Part shown: one piece after another, positions 9,130 to 18,148 of the stretch
How the letters are laid out: each line of letters starts with the position of its first letter
Numbering within the stretch: the stretch's first letter is position 1
Origin: CAVROP01 sp050008495
Lineage (GTDB): Bacteria > Acidobacteriota > Terriglobia > UBA7540
DNA: 64,000 bases
NCBI GenBank assembly: GCA_050008495.1
Contig: JBEKMN010000006.1
Span: 1-64,000, forward strand
Direction of reading: 5' to 3'
The notes under the pieces: generated by a model
Seen by the model: the letters and a program-made list of their open reading frames with translations, nothing else
What the model was told of the DNA's origin: nothing
Databases searched by the model: none
Made by a program: the position numbers and the translations under genes

Positions 9130-11853
9130 ATGAGGAGTAAGCTTCTTGCATTGCTTGCAGTAGGAGTAAGCCTGTCTTGTCTACTGGGCCCGGCCGCACG
9201 CCCTGCGCGCGGTCAGGCCGCTACCACCGGCACGATTCTCGGCGTGGTGACCGACCAAACCGGCGCGGTTGTGCCGGACGCAGCCGTTACGATCACGGAA
9301 GTTGCCACCGGAATCAAGCACGAGACGAAGACCGATTCCGCGGGGCGCTATGAAGTTCTGGCGCTCCCTTCCAACGAAGCCCACATGAACGTGACGATCA
9401 GCAAGCAGGGCTTCGAGACCTATGTCTCTCAGGACGTGATTATTGATCCAAGCGCGCACGTTCAGGTCAACGCCATTCTCCGCGTGGGCTCGGCCCAGAC
9501 GGAAGTGACCGTGACCGCCACCAGCGTTCAGGTCAATACTCAGACCGGCGAGTCGAGCGGCGTGATCGCCGGCGAGGAGGTCTCCGAACTTCAGTTGAAC
9601 GGCCGCGACTTCCGCGATCTGTCCGCCTTGATTCCGGGCATTAACGACCTGAACGCCGGAAAAGGCGCCGTGGGTGTGGGCTTCACGAGTTCGCAAGCGC
9701 TGAGCGTCAACGGACTCGACCAGTATCAGAACCTCTTCACCACCGACGGCGCTTACAACATGAACACGGGCAGTATGCAGGGAGAAAACGTTCTTCAGCC
9801 CATTGATTCCATCTCTGAGTTCAAAGTCCTCAAGGACAACTACAGCGCCAAGTATGGATGGCTGGGCGGGGCGCAATTCCAGGCGGCCACAAAATCCGGG
9901 ACCAAGGATTTCCACGGCAACGCCTACGACTACCTGCGTAATGACAAGGTTGACGCCAACAACTGGTTCAACAACGCCGGCGGCGGGACCCTGAGCAGCT
10001 TGCGTCAGAATATCTTCGGAGGCAGCCTGGGCGGCCCCGTTTACATTCCCGGACACTACAACACCGACAAGTCAAAGACCTTCTTCTTCACAAACGAAGA
10101 GTTCCGCATTCGCCACGGCGGCTTGTCGAACGTCGGCGCGATTATCCCCCAAGCGATGAGGAATGGTGACTTCAGCCACGATCCCACGCTGTTTGGGATT
10201 AACAGTAACGGCCTGAGCCTGGATTCCGCCTCCGCGGCCATTCTGGCGAGCGAGTATCCGGGAGTGAACTGCCTCTCCGCCAGCGGGTTGAACGGGACAA
10301 ATCTCGACACCATCAACAAGTCTTGTATGGATCCCAACTCGGTCGCGATGATGCAGCATTTCTGGCCGTACCTTCCCAACCAAAGCGGCTTTAACAACTA
10401 CATCGACACGGGAGCGGAGATCAATGACGGCCAAGACTACACGGAGCGCATCGACCACCGCTTCAACGACAAGTGGCTGTTGTTGGCGCGCATCTCCTAC
10501 GAGACCGCCACGGATTCCTTCCCCTATTTGTCCTGGGCGTCAAATCCCGAACCCTCCGAAACGAACTTCTTCAAACAGACCGGTTTCAATAACATGGTGC
10601 AGTTGACGACCAACATTAATCCTACGACCATCAATCAATTCACCGTTACGCAAACCGATGACAAGCCTCGGCTGGGCATATCCGGCGCGGCATTCCGCAC
10701 CGGCCTGAACCTCTCAATCAATCTGCCCTTTGGGTATGGGGCTGACCAAACCAATCGCGCTCCTGACATTGGCTTTGCCGAAGGATGGTCAGGAACGGGC
10801 AATGGCGGACTCCCCATCAACGCCAGCGACCAGGAGAATGTGCTTTCCGAAGACTTCACCAAGATTAAGGGTGGACACACGTTGCAAGCCGGTCTGATGT
10901 TGATCTGGGGCATCAAGCGCCAGAGTAACTTCGCCACCACTGAGGGCAGCTATTCGTTCTCCGGCGTGCACTCGGGCGACCCCATCGCCGACTACCTGCT
11001 GGGCTTGGACTCCTCCTTCTCACAGAACAACATCCGGCTGCGCGGCTCTTTCCGCTACATTCAGAACGAAAACTACTTCCAGGATGACTGGAAAGTAAAT
11101 AAAAAGCTGACCGTTAACCTGGGCTTGCGATCAGCTTATTACTCCCCCGACACCATGCAAGGCAACGGCGTCAGCGACTTTGATCCTGCCCTGTATGACC
11201 CGAGTCAGGCGCCCGTGGTTGAACCCAATGGCCTTTACCTTTCCAATTCCTCGAATGTCCCAATTACGGCAACGGGCGCGGTGGCGAACCTTCTGGACGG
11301 CATCGTCTTCCCCTCGAGTTTCCAGCCCAACTCGAGATTCCCGCTTGCCAAGGCCACACCCAACGTGCCTGATGGAATCTTCAAATCTGGCATCCACTTC
11401 GCTCCTCGGGTTGGCTTTGCTTATGATCCCTCGGGGAACGGCAAGACAGTTTTCCGAGGCGGATACGGCCTTAGTTACGGGCGCATTCCCTTCGCTCTTT
11501 ACAATGGCGACTTGAGCAACCCGGGCTTCACGCAAGGCGTCACGCTCCTCAACGGCACGGTGACCGAACCGAGCCTGGGCTCTCCTGGGGCTCAATCGGC
11601 TTTCGGCATTAACACGGTCGGGGCGCCGAACTCCACTTTTAGCCCCCAGCGAACCCAGACCTACAGCTTTACGATCGAGCGCGAGATCGTTCCCGGTGGG
11701 GTCTTTAATATTGCCTACGTCGGTAGCCACACCAACAACTACTCGCTCGGCTACGATCATAATTTTCCGCTCCCCGTCGCCGCCCCCTCCATTGCCGGTT
11801 GCGCCCTGTCTCCGGGCGAGTCGTACACCCAACCGGGGGGGGTTCCAATTTGA
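9130..11853 (+). CDS. TonB-dependent receptor, Oar-like (N-terminal part, frameshifted)
   Basis: This frame encodes 907 residues of an Oar-like outer-membrane receptor. A signal peptide (MRSKLLALLAVGVSLSCLL) precedes a carboxypeptidase-regulatory-like beta-sandwich at residues ~30-115 (GVVTDQTGAVVPDAAVTIT), then the plug (ELQLNGRDFRDLSALIPG) and barrel strands. ATG 9130 is preceded by AAAGGAGG and is preferred over an upstream in-frame start at 9055. The frame ends at TGA 11851-11853 shortly after a run of eight G (11835-11842); removing one G fuses it to the next entry and gives a 1166-residue receptor. Such receptors import large substrates such as glycans or act in adhesion. The break may be a sequencing error, a true mutation or a phase-variable tract. 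Confidence 0.85.
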   Translation: MRSKLLALLAVGVSLSCLLGPAARPARGQAATTGTILGVVTDQTGAVVPDAAVTITEVATGIKHETKTDSAGRYEVLALPSNEAHMNVTISKQGFETYVSQDVIIDPSAHVQVNAILRVGSAQTEVTVTATSVQVNTQTGESSGVIAGEEVSELQLNGRDFRDLSALIPGINDLNAGKGAVGVGFTSSQALSVNGLDQYQNLFTTDGAYNMNTGSMQGENVLQPIDSISEFKVLKDNYSAKYGWLGGAQFQAATKSGTKDFHGNAYDYLRNDKVDANNWFNNAGGGTLSSLRQNIFGGSLGGPVYIPGHYNTDKSKTFFFTNEEFRIRHGGLSNVGAIIPQAMRNGDFSHDPTLFGINSNGLSLDSASAAILASEYPGVNCLSASGLNGTNLDTINKSCMDPNSVAMMQHFWPYLPNQSGFNNYIDTGAEINDGQDYTERIDHRFNDKWLLLARISYETATDSFPYLSWASNPEPSETNFFKQTGFNNMVQLTTNINPTTINQFTVTQTDDKPRLGISGAAFRTGLNLSINLPFGYGADQTNRAPDIGFAEGWSGTGNGGLPINASDQENVLSEDFTKIKGGHTLQAGLMLIWGIKRQSNFATTEGSYSFSGVHSGDPIADYLLGLDSSFSQNNIRLRGSFRYIQNENYFQDDWKVNKKLTVNLGLRSAYYSPDTMQGNGVSDFDPALYDPSQAPVVEPNGLYLSNSSNVPITATGAVANLLDGIVFPSSFQPNSRFPLAKATPNVPDGIFKSGIHFAPRVGFAYDPSGNGKTVFRGGYGLSYGRIPFALYNGDLSNPGFTQGVTLLNGTVTEPSLGSPGAQSAFGINTVGAPNSTFSPQRTQTYSFTIEREIVPGGVFNIAYVGSHTNNYSLGYDHNFPLPVAAPSIAGCALSPGESYTQPGGVPI

Positions 11854-12631
11854 TCCCTGCCTCAACACGGGCGCCGACTCCGCTACCTACACGCGCCCCA
11901 TTCCGATGTATAACGGAATCTCCGGCCAAGGCCAGTCGGCCGCTGAGTGGCCAGCCATGGCTGCCTACAATTCTCTTCAGGCCGGCTACCGCTACGTGAC
12001 GCACAAGGGTTTGACCCTTACGCTCGCCTACACATGGCAGCACAGCCTGACCAACGATATCGGATATCAGAGTCCCTACCTTGACTTCGCTCACCCGAGC
12101 CTCATATACGGACAACCGGGACAAGGACAACATCAATTCTTCAACGGCAGCTACATCTGGCATATGCCTTTCCTGAAGGCCCGGCACGATTTCACGGGGA
12201 GGGCTCTGGGAGACTGGACATTCTCGGGAATCACCACCTTCGTGAGCGGCGCCCCGAACAATATTGGCCTCAGCACCGGCGTGAGCGGATTGGCGGGCGT
12301 TCCTGACTGCGTGGCCTCCACCGGCGGTCCCAGAACGCATGCAGAGTGGTTCAACAAGGCCGCGTTTGTCGCACCGCTCTATGGGTTCTACGGCAACTGC
12401 GCCTATGGGAACGTTATTGGGCCCCCGCTGCAAGTGTGGAACTGGGCGCTCTATAAGACATTTGCAGCCACAGAACGGCTTAAGATCCAGTTGAGGTTCG
12501 AGGCATTCAATATCTTCAACCATCCGAACTTCAATGGTCTGGATACGGGTCTGGGCGATGGCGCGTTCGGCCAAACCACCAGCACCGCCGACCCGCGGCA
12601 ATTGGAAGGAGCATTGAGAATTACGTTCTAG
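11843..12631 (+). CDS. TonB-dependent receptor, C-terminal part after frameshift
   Basis: This is the +1-shifted continuation of the receptor. Reading TTC at 11843 gives FQFDPCLNTG and then about 260 residues of outer-membrane barrel, with typical TBDR strands (ALYKTFAATERLKIQLRFEA, FNIFNHPNFNG) and the terminal GALRITF, whose aromatic last residue is the usual outer-membrane insertion signal. It has no start codon or ribosome binding site of its own near the junction and makes no sense as a separate protein. It should be read as one gene with the preceding entry. Confidence 0.75.
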   Translation, partial: FQFDPCLNTGADSATYTRPIPMYNGISGQGQSAAEWPAMAAYNSLQAGYRYVTHKGLTLTLAYTWQHSLTNDIGYQSPYLDFAHPSLIYGQPGQGQHQFFNGSYIWHMPFLKARHDFTGRALGDWTFSGITTFVSGAPNNIGLSTGVSGLAGVPDCVASTGGPRTHAEWFNKAAFVAPLYGFYGNCAYGNVIGPPLQVWNWALYKTFAATERLKIQLRFEAFNIFNHPNFNGLDTGLGDGAFGQTTSTADPRQLEGALRITF

Positions 12632-12643
12632 CTTGTCAACGTA

Positions 12644-12752
12644 GGGGCGGCCCTCGTGGCCGCCCCACCGCAACTTCACCACGGAGACACAGAGGCACAG
12701 AGAAAGAGATCTTCCGTTTTCAATGTCTCTGTGCCTTAGTGCCTCAGTGGTG
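12644..12752. repeat. Hairpin plus inverted repeat after the receptor gene
   Basis: A perfect 9-bp stem GGGGCGGCC-CTCGT-GGCCGCCCC (12644-12666) is followed by a long imperfect inverted repeat: CACCACGGAGACACAGAGG from 12677 and its near complement ending CAGTGGTG at 12752. The first could end transcription of the receptor, though no T-run follows. The second is a dispersed element type. Confidence 0.55.
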
Positions 12753-12762
12753 AAAAAGGGCT

Positions 12763-14265
12763 CTACTGTCCCTGTACCGCTTTCTGCGCCTGCTTCAACA
12801 CTTCCTGGCGCTCTGAGTACTCTTCGGCATGATATTTTTGGAACTCCGCCAGGGCAGCCTTGGCTTTCTCTTTTTCTCCCAATCTCGTATAAGCGTGCGC
12901 CAGTTGAAAATACGCCTCCGGGAAAGCCGCTTGCAGTGTAACGGCCTTCTCTAGTTCGCGGCGGGCGGCGGCGTAATCGTTTTCCCGCACCAGCAGACGG
13001 CCTAACTGGTAGTGCGCCAGCGCGTAGGATGGCCGGAGCTGAATGCTCCGTTCAATCTCCTTTTGGGCTTCCACGTATTGCCCCGTGTTCTTTTCCGTGG
13101 AGATAAGCATCATCCCCAAAAAGCAGTGATAGTAGGGGTTGCCCGGCTGCAGCTCCACAGCCCGCCTCAGGTGCTGATCCGCCGCCGCACTCTGGGATTG
13201 CGAGAATTCCGTCAAGCCCAGTAGGAAGATGGCCCGGTCGTTCTCAGGTTGCAGAGCCAGCGAGCGCTTCAGATATTGGGCAGCGATCGCAAAATCGTCG
13301 GCAACGAAATAGCTGACCGCGATGCTGTACGGGATTTCCGGAGAACTCGGGGCTAACTGCTCCGCCTTCTCGAGGATAGCGACCGCCTTCTGCTGCTCGC
13401 CGTATTTTTGTTCGTAGCGAGCCTGGGTAAGAAGGTAGGAGGGATTGTCAGGCGCCAGTTCAACGGCCCGGCTGATCTCCGCCAAAGCGTCAGCTTTGTT
13501 ACCTGCCAGAATGTCGATGGCCGCACGCAGGCGATGGTATTCCGCTGTGCTTCCCGCCGCCTGCGACACCGTAGCGAGAACCGCCTCAGCTCGGGATGCA
13601 TCGTTCTGCTGCAGGTAAGCCGCCGCCAGCGGCAGAACGATTTCGGGCTGCTTTGGCATGAGGCGATCTGCAGCCTTCAGGGAGCCGATTGCCTGCTCCG
13701 TCAGCCCGTGATCCAGGAAGCACTGGCCCAGTGCGAGTTGGTAGGCGGCCGAATCCCGCAACTTGCCGTCCACCGTTGCCGCCAGCTCGAGTGCCCGGTC
13801 CTGCTGCTTGGATTCAAGGTAGGCGCGAATCAAGCTGACGTAGATATCAGGGCTGGGAGGGCCGGCCCGGTTCGCCTTTTCGAGGTACACGGCTGCTTCG
13901 CCGGCTTTCCCTTCCTCGAGCAGCAGCACGCCGAGGTTGTACAGGGTGTTGACCGATCGGGGGCCCAGCTCGAGTGAGCGGCGGAAATACCCCTCAGCCT
14001 CCGCCGGGCGTCCGAGCTTTTGAGTTGCAACCCCGAGATAGAAGTAAGCTTGGGCCGAGGAGGGATCGAGTTTCACGGCCTCGAGCAGCTTGCCTTCCGC
14101 TTCCTTGTACCGCTCCTGCTGGATAAATTGAATTGCCCCCCGGAGGCTATCGGCAGAGGCCCCGCGCGGCGCGCCTTGTTGCGGGAAGGATTGTGATCCT
14201 GCGGCCGTCGTCAGGCAGGCGCTCAACCCAAGCATCAACAGGACTGCGGGGGTCAGCACCTTCAT
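12763..14265 (-). CDS. TPR-repeat lipoprotein
   Basis: From ATG 14265 the product is 500 residues: MKVLTPAVLLMLGLSAC is a lipoprotein signal with lipobox LSAC, then tetratricopeptide repeats fill most of the chain (YFYLGVATQKLGRPAEAEGY, YNLGVLLLEEGKAGEAAVYL, HYQLGRLLVRENDYAAARRE). A longer TTG start at 14304 has a GGAAGG upstream but would add 13 residues ahead of the signal peptide. A good promoter on this strand lies at 14322-14350. The protein is probably membrane-anchored and acts in protein assembly or scaffolding. It converges on the TonB receptor, separated by hairpins. Function beyond the TPR fold is unknown. Confidence 0.78.
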   Translation of the reverse strand: MKVLTPAVLLMLGLSACLTTAAGSQSFPQQGAPRGASADSLRGAIQFIQQERYKEAEGKLLEAVKLDPSSAQAYFYLGVATQKLGRPAEAEGYFRRSLELGPRSVNTLYNLGVLLLEEGKAGEAAVYLEKANRAGPPSPDIYVSLIRAYLESKQQDRALELAATVDGKLRDSAAYQLALGQCFLDHGLTEQAIGSLKAADRLMPKQPEIVLPLAAAYLQQNDASRAEAVLATVSQAAGSTAEYHRLRAAIDILAGNKADALAEISRAVELAPDNPSYLLTQARYEQKYGEQQKAVAILEKAEQLAPSSPEIPYSIAVSYFVADDFAIAAQYLKRSLALQPENDRAIFLLGLTEFSQSQSAAADQHLRRAVELQPGNPYYHCFLGMMLISTEKNTGQYVEAQKEIERSIQLRPSYALAHYQLGRLLVRENDYAAARRELEKAVTLQAAFPEAYFQLAHAYTRLGEKEKAKAALAEFQKYHAEEYSERQEVLKQAQKAVQGQ

Positions 14266-14321
14266 CGGGGGTTGTAATGTTGAGTGCGTAACCGTCGATC
14301 TCAACTTTGCCCTTCCGCCAA

Positions 14322-14350
14322 ATAATATGCCAGCGATATGATCGAGTCAA
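14322..14350 (-). promoter_or_regulatory. Sigma-70-type promoter for the TPR lipoprotein gene
   Basis: On the minus strand: TTGACT (14350-14345), a 17-base spacer, and TATTAT (14327-14322). The predicted start point is near 14314, about 50 bases before ATG 14265. This is the best-formed -35/-10 pair I saw in the window. Confidence 0.6.
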
Positions 14351-14927
14351 GGATGCGGCGAGTGCGACTGAAGAGTTGCCGTCCCGCCCGCGCTACGCCG
14401 TCATCCCTCCGGAGGTTTTGCGTAATCGATGGACCAGAGTTTGCATTTTCCGCTTGACAAACTTGGGGACCTATGATAGCCTATCAGTATGGTCAAGTGG
14501 TGGACTTATTGTCGTAGGCAAGTCTGGTGATGCCTCGACCTTTGCGAGAACCTGGAATACTCCTTGCCAGGCAGGAGACCGGCCTTCTACAAAAAATGGA
14601 AAATAGTGGGAACGAAGCTAAGAACTGGCTGAAAACAAAGGAAGTCACCTTTTTTTATGATGCGCAATTTGCGCGTTTTACGCGCAGTTTGACGGTAATT
14701 TGACCTCAAATGGAGCAAAAAACACCACGTTTTGCGAAAACGAACTGAACTTCGGGAATTCAAGACGAGGCGCGAAAGTGACAAGTAGTCGGCTAGACAA
14801 GCTTGCCCGCAATGTGCATTGACCTCGCACCCGACACCACTCTTCCGCCCCCTCATGAATTGACAGGCTTCCACGTCTGAGGCATGATGGCAGACCATTC
14901 TGGGGAATTTCCTTTTCGAGGTGTGTC
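14351..14927 (+). other. AT-richer intergenic region before GH78 gene
   Basis: About 580 bases with no convincing gene; short frames on both strands have no recognisable product. It holds a -35-like TTGACA at 14454-14459 with poorly spaced TATGAT (14472-14477), and a perfect hairpin TGCGCG-TTTTA-CGCGCA at 14670-14686. Base composition from 14590 to 14760 is clearly more AT-rich than the neighbours. Confidence 0.4.
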
Positions 14928-17642
14928 ATGTTCGACGGAAACCGGCGTTTGCAGGTGATGCGGGCATTTGTATTTCTTTTCCTAGGTTCGGCGGGCGTTG
15001 TCTATGGAGCGGAAGGCCCGGCGGCTCCAACCGACTTGCGCTGCGAATACCTTTCCAATCCCATGGGCGCTGATGTTCAGAAGCCCCGGTTTTCGTGGGT
15101 GCTCCATCACACTGAGCGAGCCCAGATGCAGACCGCGTATCAGATTCTGATCGCCGGCAGCGCCGATGGCCTGGCGCGGGATGGCGGCGACGTCTGGGAC
15201 TCGCGAAAAGTAGACTCGAGCGACTCGATCCAGGTGGTCTATGCGGGGAAATCCCTCTCCAGCGGGAAGACATACTACTGGAAAGTCCGGTACTGGGACA
15301 CGGCGGGCAACGCAAGCCCATACAGCGCCGCCGCTCAATTTGAGATGGGCCTGCTCTCCCGAGATGAGTGGAAAGGACAATGGATCGAGGGGAACCTGCT
15401 CCGAAAGGAGATCGACCTCCAGGGCAGGATTGTCCGCGCCCGCGCCTACGTCACCGCGCTCGGCTACTACGAGCTCAGGATCAACGGGGAGAAGGTAGGG
15501 AGGAATGTCCTCGACCCGGCTTTTACGACCTACCCCAAGCGAGTCCTCTACACCACGTACGATGTCACTCGCCGGCTGCGCAGCGGAAGGAACGCCTTCG
15601 GAGCGATGCTGGGCGGCGGTTGGGCCACGCTCGGCAGGCGCTTCTTCGACCCGGAAGTAGGGCCCTACTACAAGGCTCCGGCGCTCTTGCTTCAGGTCAA
15701 TATCGAATTCGAAGACGGGAAGACCGTGTCCGTGGTAAGCGATGGTTCCTGGAAAGCGGCGCAGGGCCCCATCGTCAGCGACAGTGTCTATGACGGAGAA
15801 GTTTACGACGCGCGGCGCGAGCAGCCTGGGTGGGACCAGCCGGGGTTCGACGATTCCGCCTGGAGTGCGGCGCAGACGGTCGAGGGCTCGAAGGGAGTCC
15901 TTTCCGCGCAGATGATGCCGCCGATTCGCGTCGTCGACTCGATGGCGCCGCGCAGCATCGCCAGTCCCAGGCCGGGCGTCTTCGTGTTCGACATGGGCCA
16001 GAACATGAGCGGCTGGGTGCAACTTCGAGTGCAGGGCCCGGCGGGAACGCAGGTGACGCTGCGTTTTACGGAGTTGGTCTACCCCGACGGGATGATCAAT
16101 CGCGAGAACCTGGGCGAGGCGAAATCGCGCAATATTTACACCTTGAAGGGCCAAGGGGAGGAAACGTACGAGCCGCGATTCACCTATCACGGCTTCCGCT
16201 ACGTCGAAGTGACAGGGTTTCCGGGAACACCCAGCCTGGACTCTTTGCGTGGCCGGGTTGTGCATACCGCCGTGGGGGCGGCGGGGAGTTTTGTTGCTTC
16301 GAAGCAAATATTGAACGACATCCAGCGACTGATCCACTGGTCGCAGCTCACCAACCTGTTCAGCATACCCACGGACTGCGATCAGCGCAACGAGCGGCAG
16401 GGATGGATGGGTGATGCGCAGGCGACGGCGGAAGAGGCCATGATGAATTTTGACATGGCTGCTTTTTATACCAATTTCATTCGCGACATTCGCGACGCCC
16501 AGTTCCCCGACGGCTCGCTGCCCGACACGGTTCCTCGCAAGTACGGCGGCGTCCCGGGCGACCTTGGCTGGCAAACGGCTTATCCGCTGTTGTGCTGGTA
16601 TATGTGGCAACAGTACGGAGACCGCCGCATCCTGGAGGAGAATTACGACGCTCTGAAGAAATATGTTGCGTTTCTGCGCAGCCACGCGCAGGACAATGTT
16701 TATCGCCTGCACTGGGAGGGCGACTGGGTGGAATTGGCCCATACGCCCGGCGACTACATCGGCGACGTCTGGTACTACTACGACGTCTCGCTTTTCTCGA
16801 AGATGGCTCAGATTTTAGGAAAGTCCGACGAGGCCGCATCCTATGGGCAACTGGCCGGCCAGGTTAAAGACGCTCTGAATCGTACCTTCTTTGACGCCCA
16901 TACGGACAACTACGCGAACGGAACCCAAACGGCCAACGCCATGGCGCTGTTCCTGGATTTGGTCCCCAAAGAGCATCGCGAAGCCGTCCAGCGCAGCCTG
17001 ACGGACGACATCGTGTACGGCCACAACACGCACCTGACCACAGGATTCATCGGCGTCAAATTTCTGATGCCTCTGCTTACCTCTCTCGGGCGCTCAGACC
17101 TGGCTTACGATCTGGCCGTGCAGACCACGTACCCCAGTTGGGGCTACATGGTCGAGCGCGGCGCAACCACCCTCTGGGAACTCTGGCAGGATAAAGCCGG
17201 GCCAGCCATGAACTCTCATGACCATATTATGTTCGGCAGTGTGGGGGCGTGGTTCTACAACGCTCTGGGCGGGATTAACCTGGGCCCCGAAAGCGTGGGC
17301 TACCAGCGCATTCGCATCGCCCCGCAGATTGTCGAAGACCTGCACTGGGCCAGCGCTTCCGTGGAGACCGTCCGCGGAACCGTCTCTTCATCGTGGAGTC
17401 ATTCCCCCGGCGTCATCACGCTCGACGTTACTGTTCCGGTCTCGAGCGATGCCCAGGTCGTCGTTCCGCCTGAAGCACAGATGACGGATGTGGTGATTCG
17501 GGAAGGCGACCGGGTGGTCTGGGAGAACGGCCGCTACGTGAGCGGCGATCCGGGCGTGAAAGCCGCCACCCAGGATGGAAAGAAGGTTGTTTTTCAGGTC
17601 GGATCGGGAAGCTATTCGTTCCGGCTGACGGGCAGCGAATGA
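14928..17642 (+). CDS. Alpha-L-rhamnosidase, GH78 family
   Basis: The 904-residue product matches bacterial GH78 alpha-L-rhamnosidases, which release terminal alpha-L-rhamnose from plant and microbial glycans by inversion. Order: signal peptide (MRAFVFLFLGSAGVVYGA), a fibronectin-like domain with FSWVLHHTERAQMQTAYQIL, beta-sandwich domains around residues 170-420, then the (alpha/alpha)6 barrel. The family general acid is E489 in DQRNERQGWMGD and the second acidic residue E751 in GATTLWELW. GAGGTG precedes ATG 14928; ATG 14958 would give a cleaner signal peptide. A second putative rhamnosidase (GH106 type) follows on the opposite strand and a RhaT-type transporter lies at 60.2 kb, consistent with rhamnose scavenging. 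Confidence 0.92.
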   Translation: MFDGNRRLQVMRAFVFLFLGSAGVVYGAEGPAAPTDLRCEYLSNPMGADVQKPRFSWVLHHTERAQMQTAYQILIAGSADGLARDGGDVWDSRKVDSSDSIQVVYAGKSLSSGKTYYWKVRYWDTAGNASPYSAAAQFEMGLLSRDEWKGQWIEGNLLRKEIDLQGRIVRARAYVTALGYYELRINGEKVGRNVLDPAFTTYPKRVLYTTYDVTRRLRSGRNAFGAMLGGGWATLGRRFFDPEVGPYYKAPALLLQVNIEFEDGKTVSVVSDGSWKAAQGPIVSDSVYDGEVYDARREQPGWDQPGFDDSAWSAAQTVEGSKGVLSAQMMPPIRVVDSMAPRSIASPRPGVFVFDMGQNMSGWVQLRVQGPAGTQVTLRFTELVYPDGMINRENLGEAKSRNIYTLKGQGEETYEPRFTYHGFRYVEVTGFPGTPSLDSLRGRVVHTAVGAAGSFVASKQILNDIQRLIHWSQLTNLFSIPTDCDQRNERQGWMGDAQATAEEAMMNFDMAAFYTNFIRDIRDAQFPDGSLPDTVPRKYGGVPGDLGWQTAYPLLCWYMWQQYGDRRILEENYDALKKYVAFLRSHAQDNVYRLHWEGDWVELAHTPGDYIGDVWYYYDVSLFSKMAQILGKSDEAASYGQLAGQVKDALNRTFFDAHTDNYANGTQTANAMALFLDLVPKEHREAVQRSLTDDIVYGHNTHLTTGFIGVKFLMPLLTSLGRSDLAYDLAVQTTYPSWGYMVERGATTLWELWQDKAGPAMNSHDHIMFGSVGAWFYNALGGINLGPESVGYQRIRIAPQIVEDLHWASASVETVRGTVSSSWSHSPGVITLDVTVPVSSDAQVVVPPEAQMTDVVIREGDRVVWENGRYVSGDPGVKAATQDGKKVVFQVGSGSYSFRLTGSE

Positions 17643-17773
17643 ATGATATGCTATGTATGTAGGCTCTGTCAGGCGCTGGCCTTCAGGCCGGCGCGCGTTC
17701 AAATCAGGGCAGCACACCAGGCCCTCTTGCTTTCCGGCGTTTCCAGTGCGTACCATAGAGTCAGGAGCAGTCG

Positions 17774-18145
17774 ATGGGACTCGTACACGTGACCGTTGCC
17801 TTAAAGCGCTTAGGAAGCGCGGCCGGCGCTTATGAAGCGGACTTCCTCGTGGATACCGGAGCCACGGATTGCCTGGCTCCGGCGAGCAAGCTCCGGCAAA
17901 TCGAAGTGCAACCGGTTGGAAAGATGATGTACGAATTGGCCGACGGGACCAAACACGAATACGCCTTCGGCCTGGTCGAGATTCGGTTCATGGGTGAAAT
18001 TACCGCTGGACGCGTGATTTTCGGTCCTGATGATGTGGAGCCGATACTCGGGGTCACGGCGCTAGAATCCGTGGGCATCACCATCGACCCGGCGAATCGC
18101 GCGTTAAAGCGGCTGCCTGCCATTCCCCTAAAACGCGTGGCGTAA
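17774..18145 (+). CDS. Retropepsin-like (clan AA) aspartic protease
   Basis: A 123-residue single-domain protein with the retropepsin active-site motif DFLVDTGATD (catalytic D27) and the family's C-terminal ILGVTALESVGI segment, followed by a short strand. Bacterial clan AA proteases of this size work as homodimers, each subunit giving one DTG aspartate. There is no signal peptide or membrane segment, so a cytoplasmic location is likely. AGGAG lies eight bases before ATG 17774. It ends three bases before the convergent GH106 gene. The substrate is unknown; some homologues appear next to toxin genes or orphaned in the genome, as here. Confidence 0.85.
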   Translation: MGLVHVTVALKRLGSAAGAYEADFLVDTGATDCLAPASKLRQIEVQPVGKMMYELADGTKHEYAFGLVEIRFMGEITAGRVIFGPDDVEPILGVTALESVGITIDPANRALKRLPAIPLKRVA

Positions 18146-18148
18146 GAC

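Noticed and set aside
14351..14927. Small genes in the AT-richer region
   Set aside because: Open frames on both strands overlap each other and have no recognisable sequence or ribosome sites.
17655..17735. tRNA-like segment with GTTCAAATC and a terminal CACCA
   Set aside because: No complete cloverleaf; the apparent anticodon stem is the common GC hairpin repeat.
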